This document shows positions 13,989-20,339 of a stretch of 20,339 nt of DNA, one piece after another. The notes under the pieces are model-generated. The model saw only the letters and a list, made by a program, of their open reading frames with translations, did not search any database and was not told where the DNA came from. This DNA comes from DAITBA01 sp036824005 (GTDB lineage Bacteria > Pseudomonadota > Gammaproteobacteria > Burkholderiales > Rhodocyclaceae): contig DAITBA010000035.1 in the NCBI GenBank assembly GCA_036824005.1, positions 1 to 20,339 on the forward strand, written 5' to 3'. Position 1 is the first letter of the stretch. Each line of letters opens with the position of its first letter. The position numbers and the translations under genes were made by a program.

Positions 13989-14140
13989 TTTAACCACCAA
14001 GAACACCAAGGACACCAAGCAATTCGGTGTCTACGAGTGGCGCAAACCGAGCTGTCCCTGGACCATATCGCTCGCAACCGCGGACGAGGGATGAGAAATC
14101 ACTGCACTTCTTGGTGTTCTTGGTGTTCTTGGTGGTGAAA
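13989..14140. repeat. 27-bp inverted repeat between lutA and lutB
   Basis: The left arm at 13993-14019 (starting ACCACCAAGAACACCAAG) and the right arm at 14110-14136 are complementary in 26 of 27 positions, and pairing continues for a few more bases (13989-14140 overall). Each arm is built of tandem ACCAAG-type units. The spacer is about 90 bases and carries no gene. The CACCAAGNACACCAAG motif is a common dispersed repeat in bacterial genomes; here the insertion lies inside an operon. In RNA it would form a very stable hairpin. Confidence 0.8.
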
Positions 14141-14156
14141 TCGCTATTCCCGTTCG

Positions 14157-14888
14157 TCATGACTTCTCCTCCCCCGCCAGGATCTCGGCCACGTGCAGCA
14201 CGCGCGTCTTCTCGTCGCCGCGCCGTCGCAGCCTTCCCTCGATGTTGAGCAGACAGCCCAAGTCGCCGCCGACGATGGCATCCGCCCCGGTGGCGCAGGC
14301 GGTTTCGCACTTGTTGTCGGCGAGCCGCGCGGAAATGTCGCCGAACTTGATCGAGAAGGTGCCGCCGAAGCCGCAGCAGGTCTCCGCCTCCTCCATCTCC
14401 ACCAGCTTCAGGCCGGGCACCTTGGCCAGCAGCGCGCGCGGCTGCGCCTTCACGCCCAGCTCGCGCAATCCGGCGCAGGAATCGTGGTAGGTGATGCTGC
14501 CGTCGAAGCGGCCGGGCACGCTGTCGAGCTTGGCCACGCTGACGAGGAAGTCGGTCAGCTCGTAGGTCTTGGCGCACAGGGCCTCGATACGCTTCAGGGT
14601 GTCGGGCTCGTCCCGGAACAAATCGGGGTAGTGGGCGCGGATCATGCCGCCACAGGAGCCGGAGGGCGCCACGACGTAGTCGAAGCCTTCGAATTCGGCC
14701 AGCACCTTGCGCGCCAGCGCCTTGGCCGCGGCACGATCGCCGGAATTGTAGCCCGGCTGGCCGCAGCAGGTCTGGGTCATGGGCACGACCACTTCGCAGC
14801 CGGCCCGTTCCAGCAGCCGGATCGCCGCGAAGGCGACGCGCGGCCGCATCAGGTCGGCGAGGCAGGTGACGAAAAATCCGATGCGCAT
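14157..14888 (-). CDS. lutA: LutA: CCG-domain subunit of lactate utilisation complex
   Basis: The 243-residue protein has two CCG domains with cysteine-rich motifs TCCGQPGYNSG (about 40-50), SGSCGG (about 76-81), HDSCAGLRELG and TCCGFGGTFS (about 168-178). These bind iron-sulphur clusters as in GlcF, HdrB and LutA. It acts with LutB and LutC to pass electrons from lactate to the quinone pool or another acceptor. Length matches LutA. AAAGGA precedes the ATG at 14888. A racemase-like gene ends 66 bases upstream on the same strand; lutB follows after the repeat-bearing gap. Confidence 0.9.
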   Translation of the reverse strand: MRIGFFVTCLADLMRPRVAFAAIRLLERAGCEVVVPMTQTCCGQPGYNSGDRAAAKALARKVLAEFEGFDYVVAPSGSCGGMIRAHYPDLFRDEPDTLKRIEALCAKTYELTDFLVSVAKLDSVPGRFDGSITYHDSCAGLRELGVKAQPRALLAKVPGLKLVEMEEAETCCGFGGTFSIKFGDISARLADNKCETACATGADAIVGGDLGCLLNIEGRLRRRGDEKTRVLHVAEILAGEEKS

Positions 14889-14954
14889 ATGCGTCCTTTC
14901 AGCTACGGCGTCACTGTAGGCGAGGAATCCTGGGCGACCAATCAGGGGAAACCC

Positions 14955-16055
14955 TCACGGAACCAGGTACCGGTCGACTGCGTCTTCATCCCACTCGATG
15001 CCGGTTCCAGACGCCGTCGGCATGATCGCATAACCGCGCTCAATTTTCACCGGATCCTGAAGGATCGCTCCGGCGAGATCCAGTGCTTCCAGCCAGTGGC
15101 AGGTCGGTGTCACCGCCAAGAGGTGCCGGCTGACCTCGGGAAAAGCATGGCTGGACACCGGGGTGCCGGCCGCCTGCGCAAGCGCAGCCGCCCGCAGCCA
15201 CCCGGTGACGCCGCCGATCTTCATCGCCTCGGGCATGGCGTAATCGGACGCGCCGGCAGCCAGACTCTTCGCCATGTCGTGTATGCCGCACCAGTTCTCC
15301 CCCAACTGCAGCGGCGTCTTCGCCTCGGCAGCGATGAGCGCATGGCCGGCGAAATCGTCAGCACGGGTCGGCTCCTCGATCCAAGCCAAGCCTTCGTCAT
15401 CTAGTACGCGGATGCGGCGAATCGCCTCCGGCACGGAAAGGCACTGGTTGTAGTCCACCATCACTTGGAAGCCGTCCCCGCCCGCTCTGCGCGCTGCGCG
15501 AATTGCGGCAACGTCGTCCTTGACATCGGCATAGCCAATCTTGATCTTGGCAGCGGTGAATCCCAGAGCAGCGGATTCCGCGATCTCGCGCGCTGCGATC
15601 TTGGCGCCGCCCATCCCGAGGCTGTCGTAGGCCGGTATGCACCGCGGCGCACCGCCGAGCAGGTTCGCCAGCGGCACGCCGCGGGCCTTGGCCAGTGCGT
15701 CCCACGCCGCCATGTCGACGCCCGCCATGGCTATGCCGGTGAGTCCTTGGGGACCGAGCAGCCGGAAGCGCTGCTGCAACATGCCATCGATGTCGAGCGG
15801 CGCCAATGCCTGGCCCTCGATCAGGGACTCCAGGTTCGCCGTGAGCTGCGCCACGGGCTTGAGTGCGACCCGCTTGTAGCAAAAGACATAACTGTGGCCG
15901 ACGACGTCCGCGTCGCTGTAAAGGTCGATGAGCACGAGCGGCGCCGTCTCGATAGTTCCGCTGGCGGTACGGATCGGGCGACGCAGCGGGACATCGACGG
16001 CACGAACGCTGAGTCCGCGCACCAACAACTCGGCAGTCACGGTAGCATGGTTCAT
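14955..16055 (-). CDS. Mandelate-racemase-like enolase-superfamily enzyme
   Basis: The 366-residue protein follows the Pseudomonas mandelate racemase closely from end to end at an offset of six residues. Visible are KIKIGY (K170 and K172, the K164/K166 pair), metal ligands D201 (VMVDYNQ), E227 (WIEEP) and E253 (LGENW), H303 (SSHAFPE, MR His297) and E323 (HWLEALD, MR Glu317). The partner of the catalytic His, Asp270 in MR, is Glu here (E276 in MPEAMKIGG). Such enzymes abstract the alpha proton of a carboxylate; 2-hydroxyacid racemase or dehydratase activity are both possible. ATG 16055 has GAGGAG upstream and gives the usual family start. It heads the lutABC genes on the same strand and is divergent from a LysR gene. 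Confidence 0.85.
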   Translation of the reverse strand: MNHATVTAELLVRGLSVRAVDVPLRRPIRTASGTIETAPLVLIDLYSDADVVGHSYVFCYKRVALKPVAQLTANLESLIEGQALAPLDIDGMLQQRFRLLGPQGLTGIAMAGVDMAAWDALAKARGVPLANLLGGAPRCIPAYDSLGMGGAKIAAREIAESAALGFTAAKIKIGYADVKDDVAAIRAARRAGGDGFQVMVDYNQCLSVPEAIRRIRVLDDEGLAWIEEPTRADDFAGHALIAAEAKTPLQLGENWCGIHDMAKSLAAGASDYAMPEAMKIGGVTGWLRAAALAQAAGTPVSSHAFPEVSRHLLAVTPTCHWLEALDLAGAILQDPVKIERGYAIMPTASGTGIEWDEDAVDRYLVP

Positions 16056-16188
16056 GACCGTCTCCTCGGCTATCGTCGCGTACGACACCCTACCGAAGCG
16101 CGCGGCGAATCGGGGTGAACTCTTTGCGACACGGTGGCGCAAACGTTTCACGCGGCGAGCGCGCGGTCGAGTTTGCTACAGTGACAAC
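16056..16188. promoter_or_regulatory. Divergent control region between the racemase and LysR genes
   Basis: This 133-base space separates the two divergent starts, the classical layout for a LysR regulator that controls its neighbour. AAACGTTT (16141-16148) is a perfect palindrome in an imperfect larger dyad (GCGC before, CACGC after) with T-N11-A spacing. It is a candidate LysR site, but the exact site and the promoters are not clear. Confidence 0.45.
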
Positions 16189-17094
16189 ATGAGCACGAGG
16201 ATTCCGCCGCTGCATGCGCTGCGCGCTTTCGAAGCCGCCGCACGCCACGCCTCGTTTACGCGCGCGGCGGAGGAGCTTTGTGTCACTCGAAGTGCCATTA
16301 GCCACCGTATCCAGCTACTCGAGGAGTTGATCGGCACCCCGCTTTTCCAGCGGAAGGGACAGGCGCTAGCGCTGACTGGAACAGGCAACGCCTACTTGGC
16401 GTCGGTCCGTAAGGCGCTGGAATCGCTCCGCGACATTGCCCTGCCCGCTACCGGTCGGGACACCGGCACCTTGCCGGTCTCCGTGGCAGCGCCGCCAACT
16501 TTTGCACGCGTCGTGCTGGTGCCGAAGCTGAGTGAATTTCTCGCGGCCCATCCAGGCGTCGAGCTGACCGTGCACGTCAGCGCGCCCATGCTGGATTCCT
16601 GCTCCTGCGACGCGGACGTGAAGATCCGCTTCGGCCGTGGCGCGTACCCCGGCATGGAGAGCCACGTGCTGCTCGACGAGCCGGTGTTTCCAGTGTGCAG
16701 CCCAGGCTATGCGGAACGGGTGGGCCTGGCCGGACCAGCCGATCTGGCGCGAGCGGTGCTGCTGCGTAGTTCCCTCGAACCGTGGCAGCCGTGGCTGACC
16801 GCCGCGGGACTGCAATGGGGCGAACCGGCGATAGGTCCGCGCTTCGAGGATCTGGCGCTGCTCTATCAGGCAGCAGCAAACGGGCAGGGTGTTGCGCTCG
16901 CTCGATCCATACTAGCGGCATCGGCATTGGAATCGGGTTCACTGACAACGCTTTTCGGCATCGCGGCGCGGTCACCTCACGCCTATTACGTCGTCTACGC
17001 CAAGCACGCAGCGGATCAAGCGCCGGTGGCAGCCTTCATAGATTGGCTGCGCGGCGCCATTCCGGCAGTGGCAGCGGACGCCAACACCCGGTAA
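16189..17094 (+). CDS. LysR-family transcriptional regulator
   Basis: The 301-residue protein starts MSTRIPPLHALRAFEAAARH, with a winged helix-turn-helix at about residues 5-65 (FTRAAEELCVTRSAISHRI) followed by a periplasmic-binding-like effector domain (about 90-295). The N-terminus and HTH resemble the GcvA/TrpI subgroup. It is divergent from the racemase gene with a 133-base shared control region, so it likely regulates the racemase-lutABC operon in response to a 2-hydroxyacid; the effector is inferred, not seen. The frame is open upstream of the ATG at 16189, but that start is the standard one for the family. It ends 16 bases before the convergent dehydrogenase gene. Confidence 0.85.
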   Translation: MSTRIPPLHALRAFEAAARHASFTRAAEELCVTRSAISHRIQLLEELIGTPLFQRKGQALALTGTGNAYLASVRKALESLRDIALPATGRDTGTLPVSVAAPPTFARVVLVPKLSEFLAAHPGVELTVHVSAPMLDSCSCDADVKIRFGRGAYPGMESHVLLDEPVFPVCSPGYAERVGLAGPADLARAVLLRSSLEPWQPWLTAAGLQWGEPAIGPRFEDLALLYQAAANGQGVALARSILAASALESGSLTTLFGIAARSPHAYYVVYAKHAADQAPVAAFIDWLRGAIPAVAADANTR

Positions 17095-17110
17095 GGGCGG
17101 CTAGCACACT

Positions 17111-17878
17111 TTACCGCGCCGTCCAGCCGAGATCCATGCTCAGCGCCGCGCCTGTGATCGTGCCGCCGGCGGGCGAGCAGAGGAAGGTGACGAAATCCGC
17201 CACCTCGCTCGGTTCGATCAGGCGCTTGATGGCCGCCGGCTCCAACATGACCTTTTCGATCACCTCCGCCTCGGGGATGCCGCGTATGCGAGCCTGATCC
17301 GCGATCTGGTCATCCACCAGCGGTGTGCGCACGTAGGCCGGACAGATGGCATTGACCGTGATGCCGTGGGGTCCGCCCTCCAGCGCGGCGGTGCGGGTGA
17401 GCCCGATGAGGCCGTGCTTGGCGCAGATGTAGCCGGCCTTGTGCGGCGAGGCGACCAAGCCGTGGATGGAGGAGATGTTGATGACGCGGCCCCATTTCTG
17501 CTGCCGCATCATCGGCCAGGCATAGCGCGTAAGCAGGAAAGGCGCGGTGAGCATGACCGCGATCATCCGCTCCCACATGTCCTCGGGAAACTCCTCGAGC
17601 GGCGCGACATGCTGGAAGCCGGCGTTGTTCACGAGAATGTGCACCGTGCCGAATTGCATCTCCGCGGCATCGATCAATCCCCGGCAATAGTCGCGCTGGC
17701 TGGCGTCCCCCTTGAAGAACAGTCCGCCAAGGCTGCGGGCGATGCCGGCACCGGTGTCGCTCATGTCCCCCACCACCACTTTCGCGCCCCCGGCCGCCAG
17801 GCGCTCGGCAATCGCCTTGCCGACGCCGCTGGCCGCACCTGTTACAACAGCAACCTTGTCCTTCAATGCACTGTCCAC
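17111..17878 (-). CDS. bdhA: 3-hydroxybutyrate dehydrogenase (SDR family)
   Basis: The 255-residue protein has the short-chain dehydrogenase motifs: cofactor site TGAASGVG (13-20), NNAG (84-87), Ser136/137 with Tyr150 and Lys154 (YICAK), and the D-3-hydroxybutyrate dehydrogenase hallmarks QHVAP (89-93) and ICPAYVRTPLV followed by QIADQARIRGIPEAEVIEKV. The reaction is NAD+-dependent oxidation of (R)-3-hydroxybutyrate to acetoacetate, used in PHB or ketone breakdown. I start at GTG 17878, with GGAGG four bases upstream; no ATG fits. The two-component pair lies directly upstream on the same strand (64 bases), so it may control this gene. Confidence 0.9.
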   Translation of the reverse strand: MDSALKDKVAVVTGAASGVGKAIAERLAAGGAKVVVGDMSDTGAGIARSLGGLFFKGDASQRDYCRGLIDAAEMQFGTVHILVNNAGFQHVAPLEEFPEDMWERMIAVMLTAPFLLTRYAWPMMRQQKWGRVINISSIHGLVASPHKAGYICAKHGLIGLTRTAALEGGPHGITVNAICPAYVRTPLVDDQIADQARIRGIPEAEVIEKVMLEPAAIKRLIEPSEVADFVTFLCSPAGGTITGAALSMDLGWTAR

Positions 17879-17942
17879 TTCACCTCCGATCCCGATACGC
17901 CGCCCACCGTCACCGACGCGCACTCGCCGCAGCGAGTTCCCG

Positions 17943-18572
17943 CTAGCTCCGCCGGCCCACCCCCGCCTGCACGGCCTTCTGGACGAGCTCGGCGACGGAG
18001 CGCGCGGCCATCTTGTCCATGACGCGCGCCCGATGCGCCTCGACGGTCTTGATGCTGATGCCGAGCACATCGGCGATCTGCTTGTTCAGTTTGCCGGCGA
18101 TGATCAGTTCCATCACTTCCCGCTCGCGCTGCGTAAGTTGCGCCAGACTGTCGGTGACGGTCCGGTTCTGCCGGCGACGCTCGTGCTCGGCCCGCTCCTG
18201 CGCCAGGCATTGGTCGATCAGCTTGAGCATGTCCTGATCGCTGAACGGCTTTTCGATGAAGTCTGCCGCGCCTTTCTTCAGCGCACTCACAGCCATGGGC
18301 ACGTCGCCATGGCCGGTGATGAAAATGACCGGCAGCAACGTGCCCCGCGCCTGCAGCCTCTCGTACAGCTCCAGGCCACTCATGCCCGGCATGCGCACGT
18401 CGAGCACCAGGCAACCGGCCATGTCGGCCTGATAAGCGCCGAGAAACTCCTCCGCGCTGGCGTAGGCGCACACGCGAAAGCCCTGTGATTCCACGAGCCA
18501 GGCGAGCGAATCGCGCATCGCCTCGTCATCGTCGACGATGTAGACGTACTGCTGCTGTGCTTCGTCGGCCAT
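17943..18572 (-). CDS. FixJ-type response regulator
   Basis: The 209-residue protein has a receiver domain (residues about 8-125; acidic DDD near 14, phosphoacceptor D58 in LVLDVRMPGMSG, ITGHGD, and Lys in FIEKPF) and a LuxR-type helix-turn-helix (about 145-200; LTQREREVMELIIAGKLN, GISIKTVEAHRARVM). This is the FixJ/TodT/DctR layout, a transcription activator phosphorylated by a kinase. The kinase gene ends 5 bases before this ATG, so the pair is co-transcribed and coupled. The ATG at 18572 follows GAGG, which overlaps the kinase stop. Target genes are unknown; the adjacent bdhA is the best candidate. Confidence 0.9.
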   Translation of the reverse strand: MADEAQQQYVYIVDDDEAMRDSLAWLVESQGFRVCAYASAEEFLGAYQADMAGCLVLDVRMPGMSGLELYERLQARGTLLPVIFITGHGDVPMAVSALKKGAADFIEKPFSDQDMLKLIDQCLAQERAEHERRRQNRTVTDSLAQLTQREREVMELIIAGKLNKQIADVLGISIKTVEAHRARVMDKMAARSVAELVQKAVQAGVGRRS

Positions 18573-18577
18573 GGGCC

Positions 18578-20338
18578 TCACTCCTGCAGCGGCAAGGTAA
18601 AGCGGAAAATGCTGCCGCCGCCCGGATTCGGTAGTGCCCACATGCGCCCGTGGTGATACTCGACGATGGAGCGGCAGATGTTCAATCCCATGCCCATGCC
18701 CTGGGGCTTGGTGGTGTAGAAGGGGCTGAACAGCTTGTCGGCCTGCTCGCCGGTAATGCCGTGGCCGCGGTCGCTCACTTCCACCTCCACGTGCTGCCCG
18801 CCGTTGCGGTGGGCCGAAACCGTGAGCCGGCGCCGGTCGCGCGGTGTGGTCGCCATGGCTTCGATGCCGTTCTTCACCAGATTGAGCAGCACTTGTTCGA
18901 TCATGATCTTGTCGGCATGCACCGGCGGCAGGTCCGGCGCAATGTCGACGCGAATCTCGGTCCCCGCCTTGCGCGCCTCGATCTCGGCAAAGCCGAGTGC
19001 CTCGTCGACGATCTCGGCCAGCACGACCTGGGCGCGATGGGGTTCGCTCTTGCGCACGAAATCGCGCATGCGACGGATGATCTTGCCCGCGCGCTCGGCC
19101 TGGAAACTCGCCTTCTGCATGGCTGCCAGCAGATCCTCGGCGTTGTAGCTGCCGCTTCTGAGCCGATTGACGCAGCCCATGCTGTAGTTGGCGATTGCCG
19201 ACAGGGGCTGGTTCAGTTCGTGTGCCAGGCTCGATGCCATCTCGCCCATGGAGATCAGGCGCGCGGTCTGCTCCAGACGTTCCTGCTGACGCTGGGTCAT
19301 ATCCTGAATCTGCTTGTGCTCGGTGATGTCGGTGCCGATTACCATGCGCACGACCCGACCGTCCACCCACTTGATGGCCCGGTCATGGACGCGGTACCAG
19401 CGCTCGTTGTCGCCGTTGTGCACCTCGCCATCGAACAGCTCGCACGGCACGTCGGCCGCGCTCAGCGTACGCGGATCGTGCAGCAGCGCCTGCGCTCCGG
19501 GATGACAGCAGGCAGTGACCTGCCAGCAGTCGCGCCCGACGGCGTCGGCGCCGAACAGCGTCAGAAACGCGCGATTGGCATAGAGAATCCCGCCACTGTG
19601 CGCGTCGGCGACGTGCACCGCCGAGTGCAGCTCGTCGAGCACAGTGACGAAACGTTCGTGAGCAGCCTGCAGTTCGGCGCGTGCGCGCAGCGGCTCGGTG
19701 ATGTCGTTGATGGACGCCATCCACCCGGTCTGGCGGCCGTTGGCGTCGATCAGCGGCGAGACGTAGAAACGGGCGTCGAAGCGCTCGCCGTTGGCGCGCA
19801 TTATGCGTACTTCGAAGCCGTTCGCGGGCACCTCACCCGCCAGAGTGCGGTTCAGGTTGTGGGCGAGGCGATCGTGTTCCTCCGGTGGCCAATAGGGGAA
19901 CGGCGGCCGTTGGCCGACGAGTTGCTCCGGACTCAGGCCGAGCATGCGGCAGAAGGCGGAATTGGCATAGATGATGCGCCCGTCCAAATCGATGGCCCGC
20001 AGGCCCGTCACCAGCGATTCCTCCATGGCCTTGCGGAACGCCGACTCGGCGCGCAGCGCCTCCTCGGCGCGCCGGCGCTCCAGAATGCGATTGCGCAAGG
20101 ACCAGAAGCTCCATACCACCAGCATGGCGAGCCCGGTGACCAGCGCCATGAGAAGATTGCGCGCCAGCCCCGATTCGGCGGCGAAGGCCCCGACGCGCAG
20201 GCGCACGCCGTTGCCCGGCGGCACGAGCTCCACCACCTCGGACATTCCCGGCTGCGGCCCGCCCTCGGGGCCGCCGCCCAGCGTCTTGTTGCCGAACTCC
20301 AGTGCCAGGCTGTACTTTTCCAGCAACCACGCCGGCAT
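18578..20338 (-). CDS. PAS-domain sensor histidine kinase, N-terminus beyond the window
   Basis: At least 586 residues are visible; the start is outside. Order: part of a probable periplasmic sensor domain, a transmembrane helix (about 61-81 of the visible part), two PAS domains (about 96-215 and 225-340), HisKA with phosphoacceptor H373 in SSLAHELNQPLSAI, and a HATPase domain (N box around N490, DRGHGI, LFSPFYTTK, GMGMGLNI). The kinase core is complete, so it should be active. It resembles the FixL/DctS/TodS class. The response regulator follows after 5 bases. The signal is unknown; the location next to bdhA suggests a carboxylic acid or hydroxybutyrate-type compound (inference). Confidence 0.9.
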   Translation of the reverse strand: MPAWLLEKYSLALEFGNKTLGGGPEGGPQPGMSEVVELVPPGNGVRLRVGAFAAESGLARNLLMALVTGLAMLVVWSFWSLRNRILERRRAEEALRAESAFRKAMEESLVTGLRAIDLDGRIIYANSAFCRMLGLSPEQLVGQRPPFPYWPPEEHDRLAHNLNRTLAGEVPANGFEVRIMRANGERFDARFYVSPLIDANGRQTGWMASINDITEPLRARAELQAAHERFVTVLDELHSAVHVADAHSGGILYANRAFLTLFGADAVGRDCWQVTACCHPGAQALLHDPRTLSAADVPCELFDGEVHNGDNERWYRVHDRAIKWVDGRVVRMVIGTDITEHKQIQDMTQRQQERLEQTARLISMGEMASSLAHELNQPLSAIANYSMGCVNRLRSGSYNAEDLLAAMQKASFQAERAGKIIRRMRDFVRKSEPHRAQVVLAEIVDEALGFAEIEARKAGTEIRVDIAPDLPPVHADKIMIEQVLLNLVKNGIEAMATTPRDRRRLTVSAHRNGGQHVEVEVSDRGHGITGEQADKLFSPFYTTKPQGMGMGLNICRSIVEYHHGRMWALPNPGGGSIFRFTLPLQE

Positions 20339-20339
20339 A

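Noticed and set aside
12452..13993. 513-codon plus-strand frame opposite lutB and lutC
   Set aside because: Antisense shadow; LutB iron-sulphur motifs on the minus strand are decisive.
1..20339. tRNA, rRNA, CRISPR arrays and an integron integrase
   Set aside because: No cloverleaf, rRNA-like segment, regularly spaced repeat or tyrosine recombinase frame was recognised on either strand.

Overview
The window looks like chromosomal DNA of a GC-rich Proteobacterium, most likely a betaproteobacterium. I infer this from codon use, the LutABC, RhlE, FixJ-type and OsmC gene content, the integron attC style and the group IIC intron. No rRNA, tRNA or CRISPR array is visible. There are two compartments: a mobile, partly decayed accessory region (1 to about 5460) and an ordinary metabolic and regulatory chromosome (about 5700 to the end).

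Accessory region. Positions 34-3096 are the distal part of an integron gene-cassette array; no integrase gene lies in the window, so intI and attI should be further left. Three cassettes are delimited by complementary core-site pairs of 10-11 bases: GTTGGGG.../...CCCCAAC, GTTAGAC.../...GTCTAAC and GTTATGC.../...GCATAAC. They encode a HEPN-like protein with an Rx4H motif, a DEDDh 3'-5' exonuclease and a small membrane-anchored orphan. All three junctions to the right of a cassette are damaged. The first attC holds the 5' part of a group IIC intron that breaks off into an IS1182-type transposase remnant. The second is followed by a 159-bp MITE. The third is cut short by a left IS end. Five terminal repeats of one IS/MITE family (consensus about GARGSTGTAGAAAAACCC) all abut the trinucleotide GTT, which on the right-hand side of each element is the attC core GTT. 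This suggests an insertion element specialised for attC cores.

Next to the array lie three toxin-antitoxin loci: brnT (frameshifted) with intact brnA, an intact Xre/RES pair with a palindromic operator just downstream of a -10 box, and an N-terminally truncated HicA remnant.

Chromosomal region, plus strand. A secreted DUF4394 protein (5714-6658) is followed by a compact gene set (6895-10414): a small conserved protein translationally coupled to an alpha/beta hydrolase, an OsmC-family thiol peroxidase-like protein, a GFA-type zinc protein, an unknown protein and an SGNH hydrolase. Convergent to these is an RhlE-type DEAD-box helicase with a near-consensus promoter and a leader of about 175 nt.

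Chromosomal region, minus strand. An apparent operon runs from a mandelate-racemase-like enolase-superfamily enzyme through lutA, lutB and lutC (Fe-S lactate oxidation complex). A divergent LysR regulator sits at its head, and a 27-bp inverted repeat lies between lutA and lutB. This suggests 2-hydroxyacid use: a racemase feeding an oxidase. The window ends with a sensor kinase (cut by the right edge), a FixJ-type response regulator and a 3-hydroxybutyrate dehydrogenase, all on the minus strand and probably one regulatory and metabolic unit.
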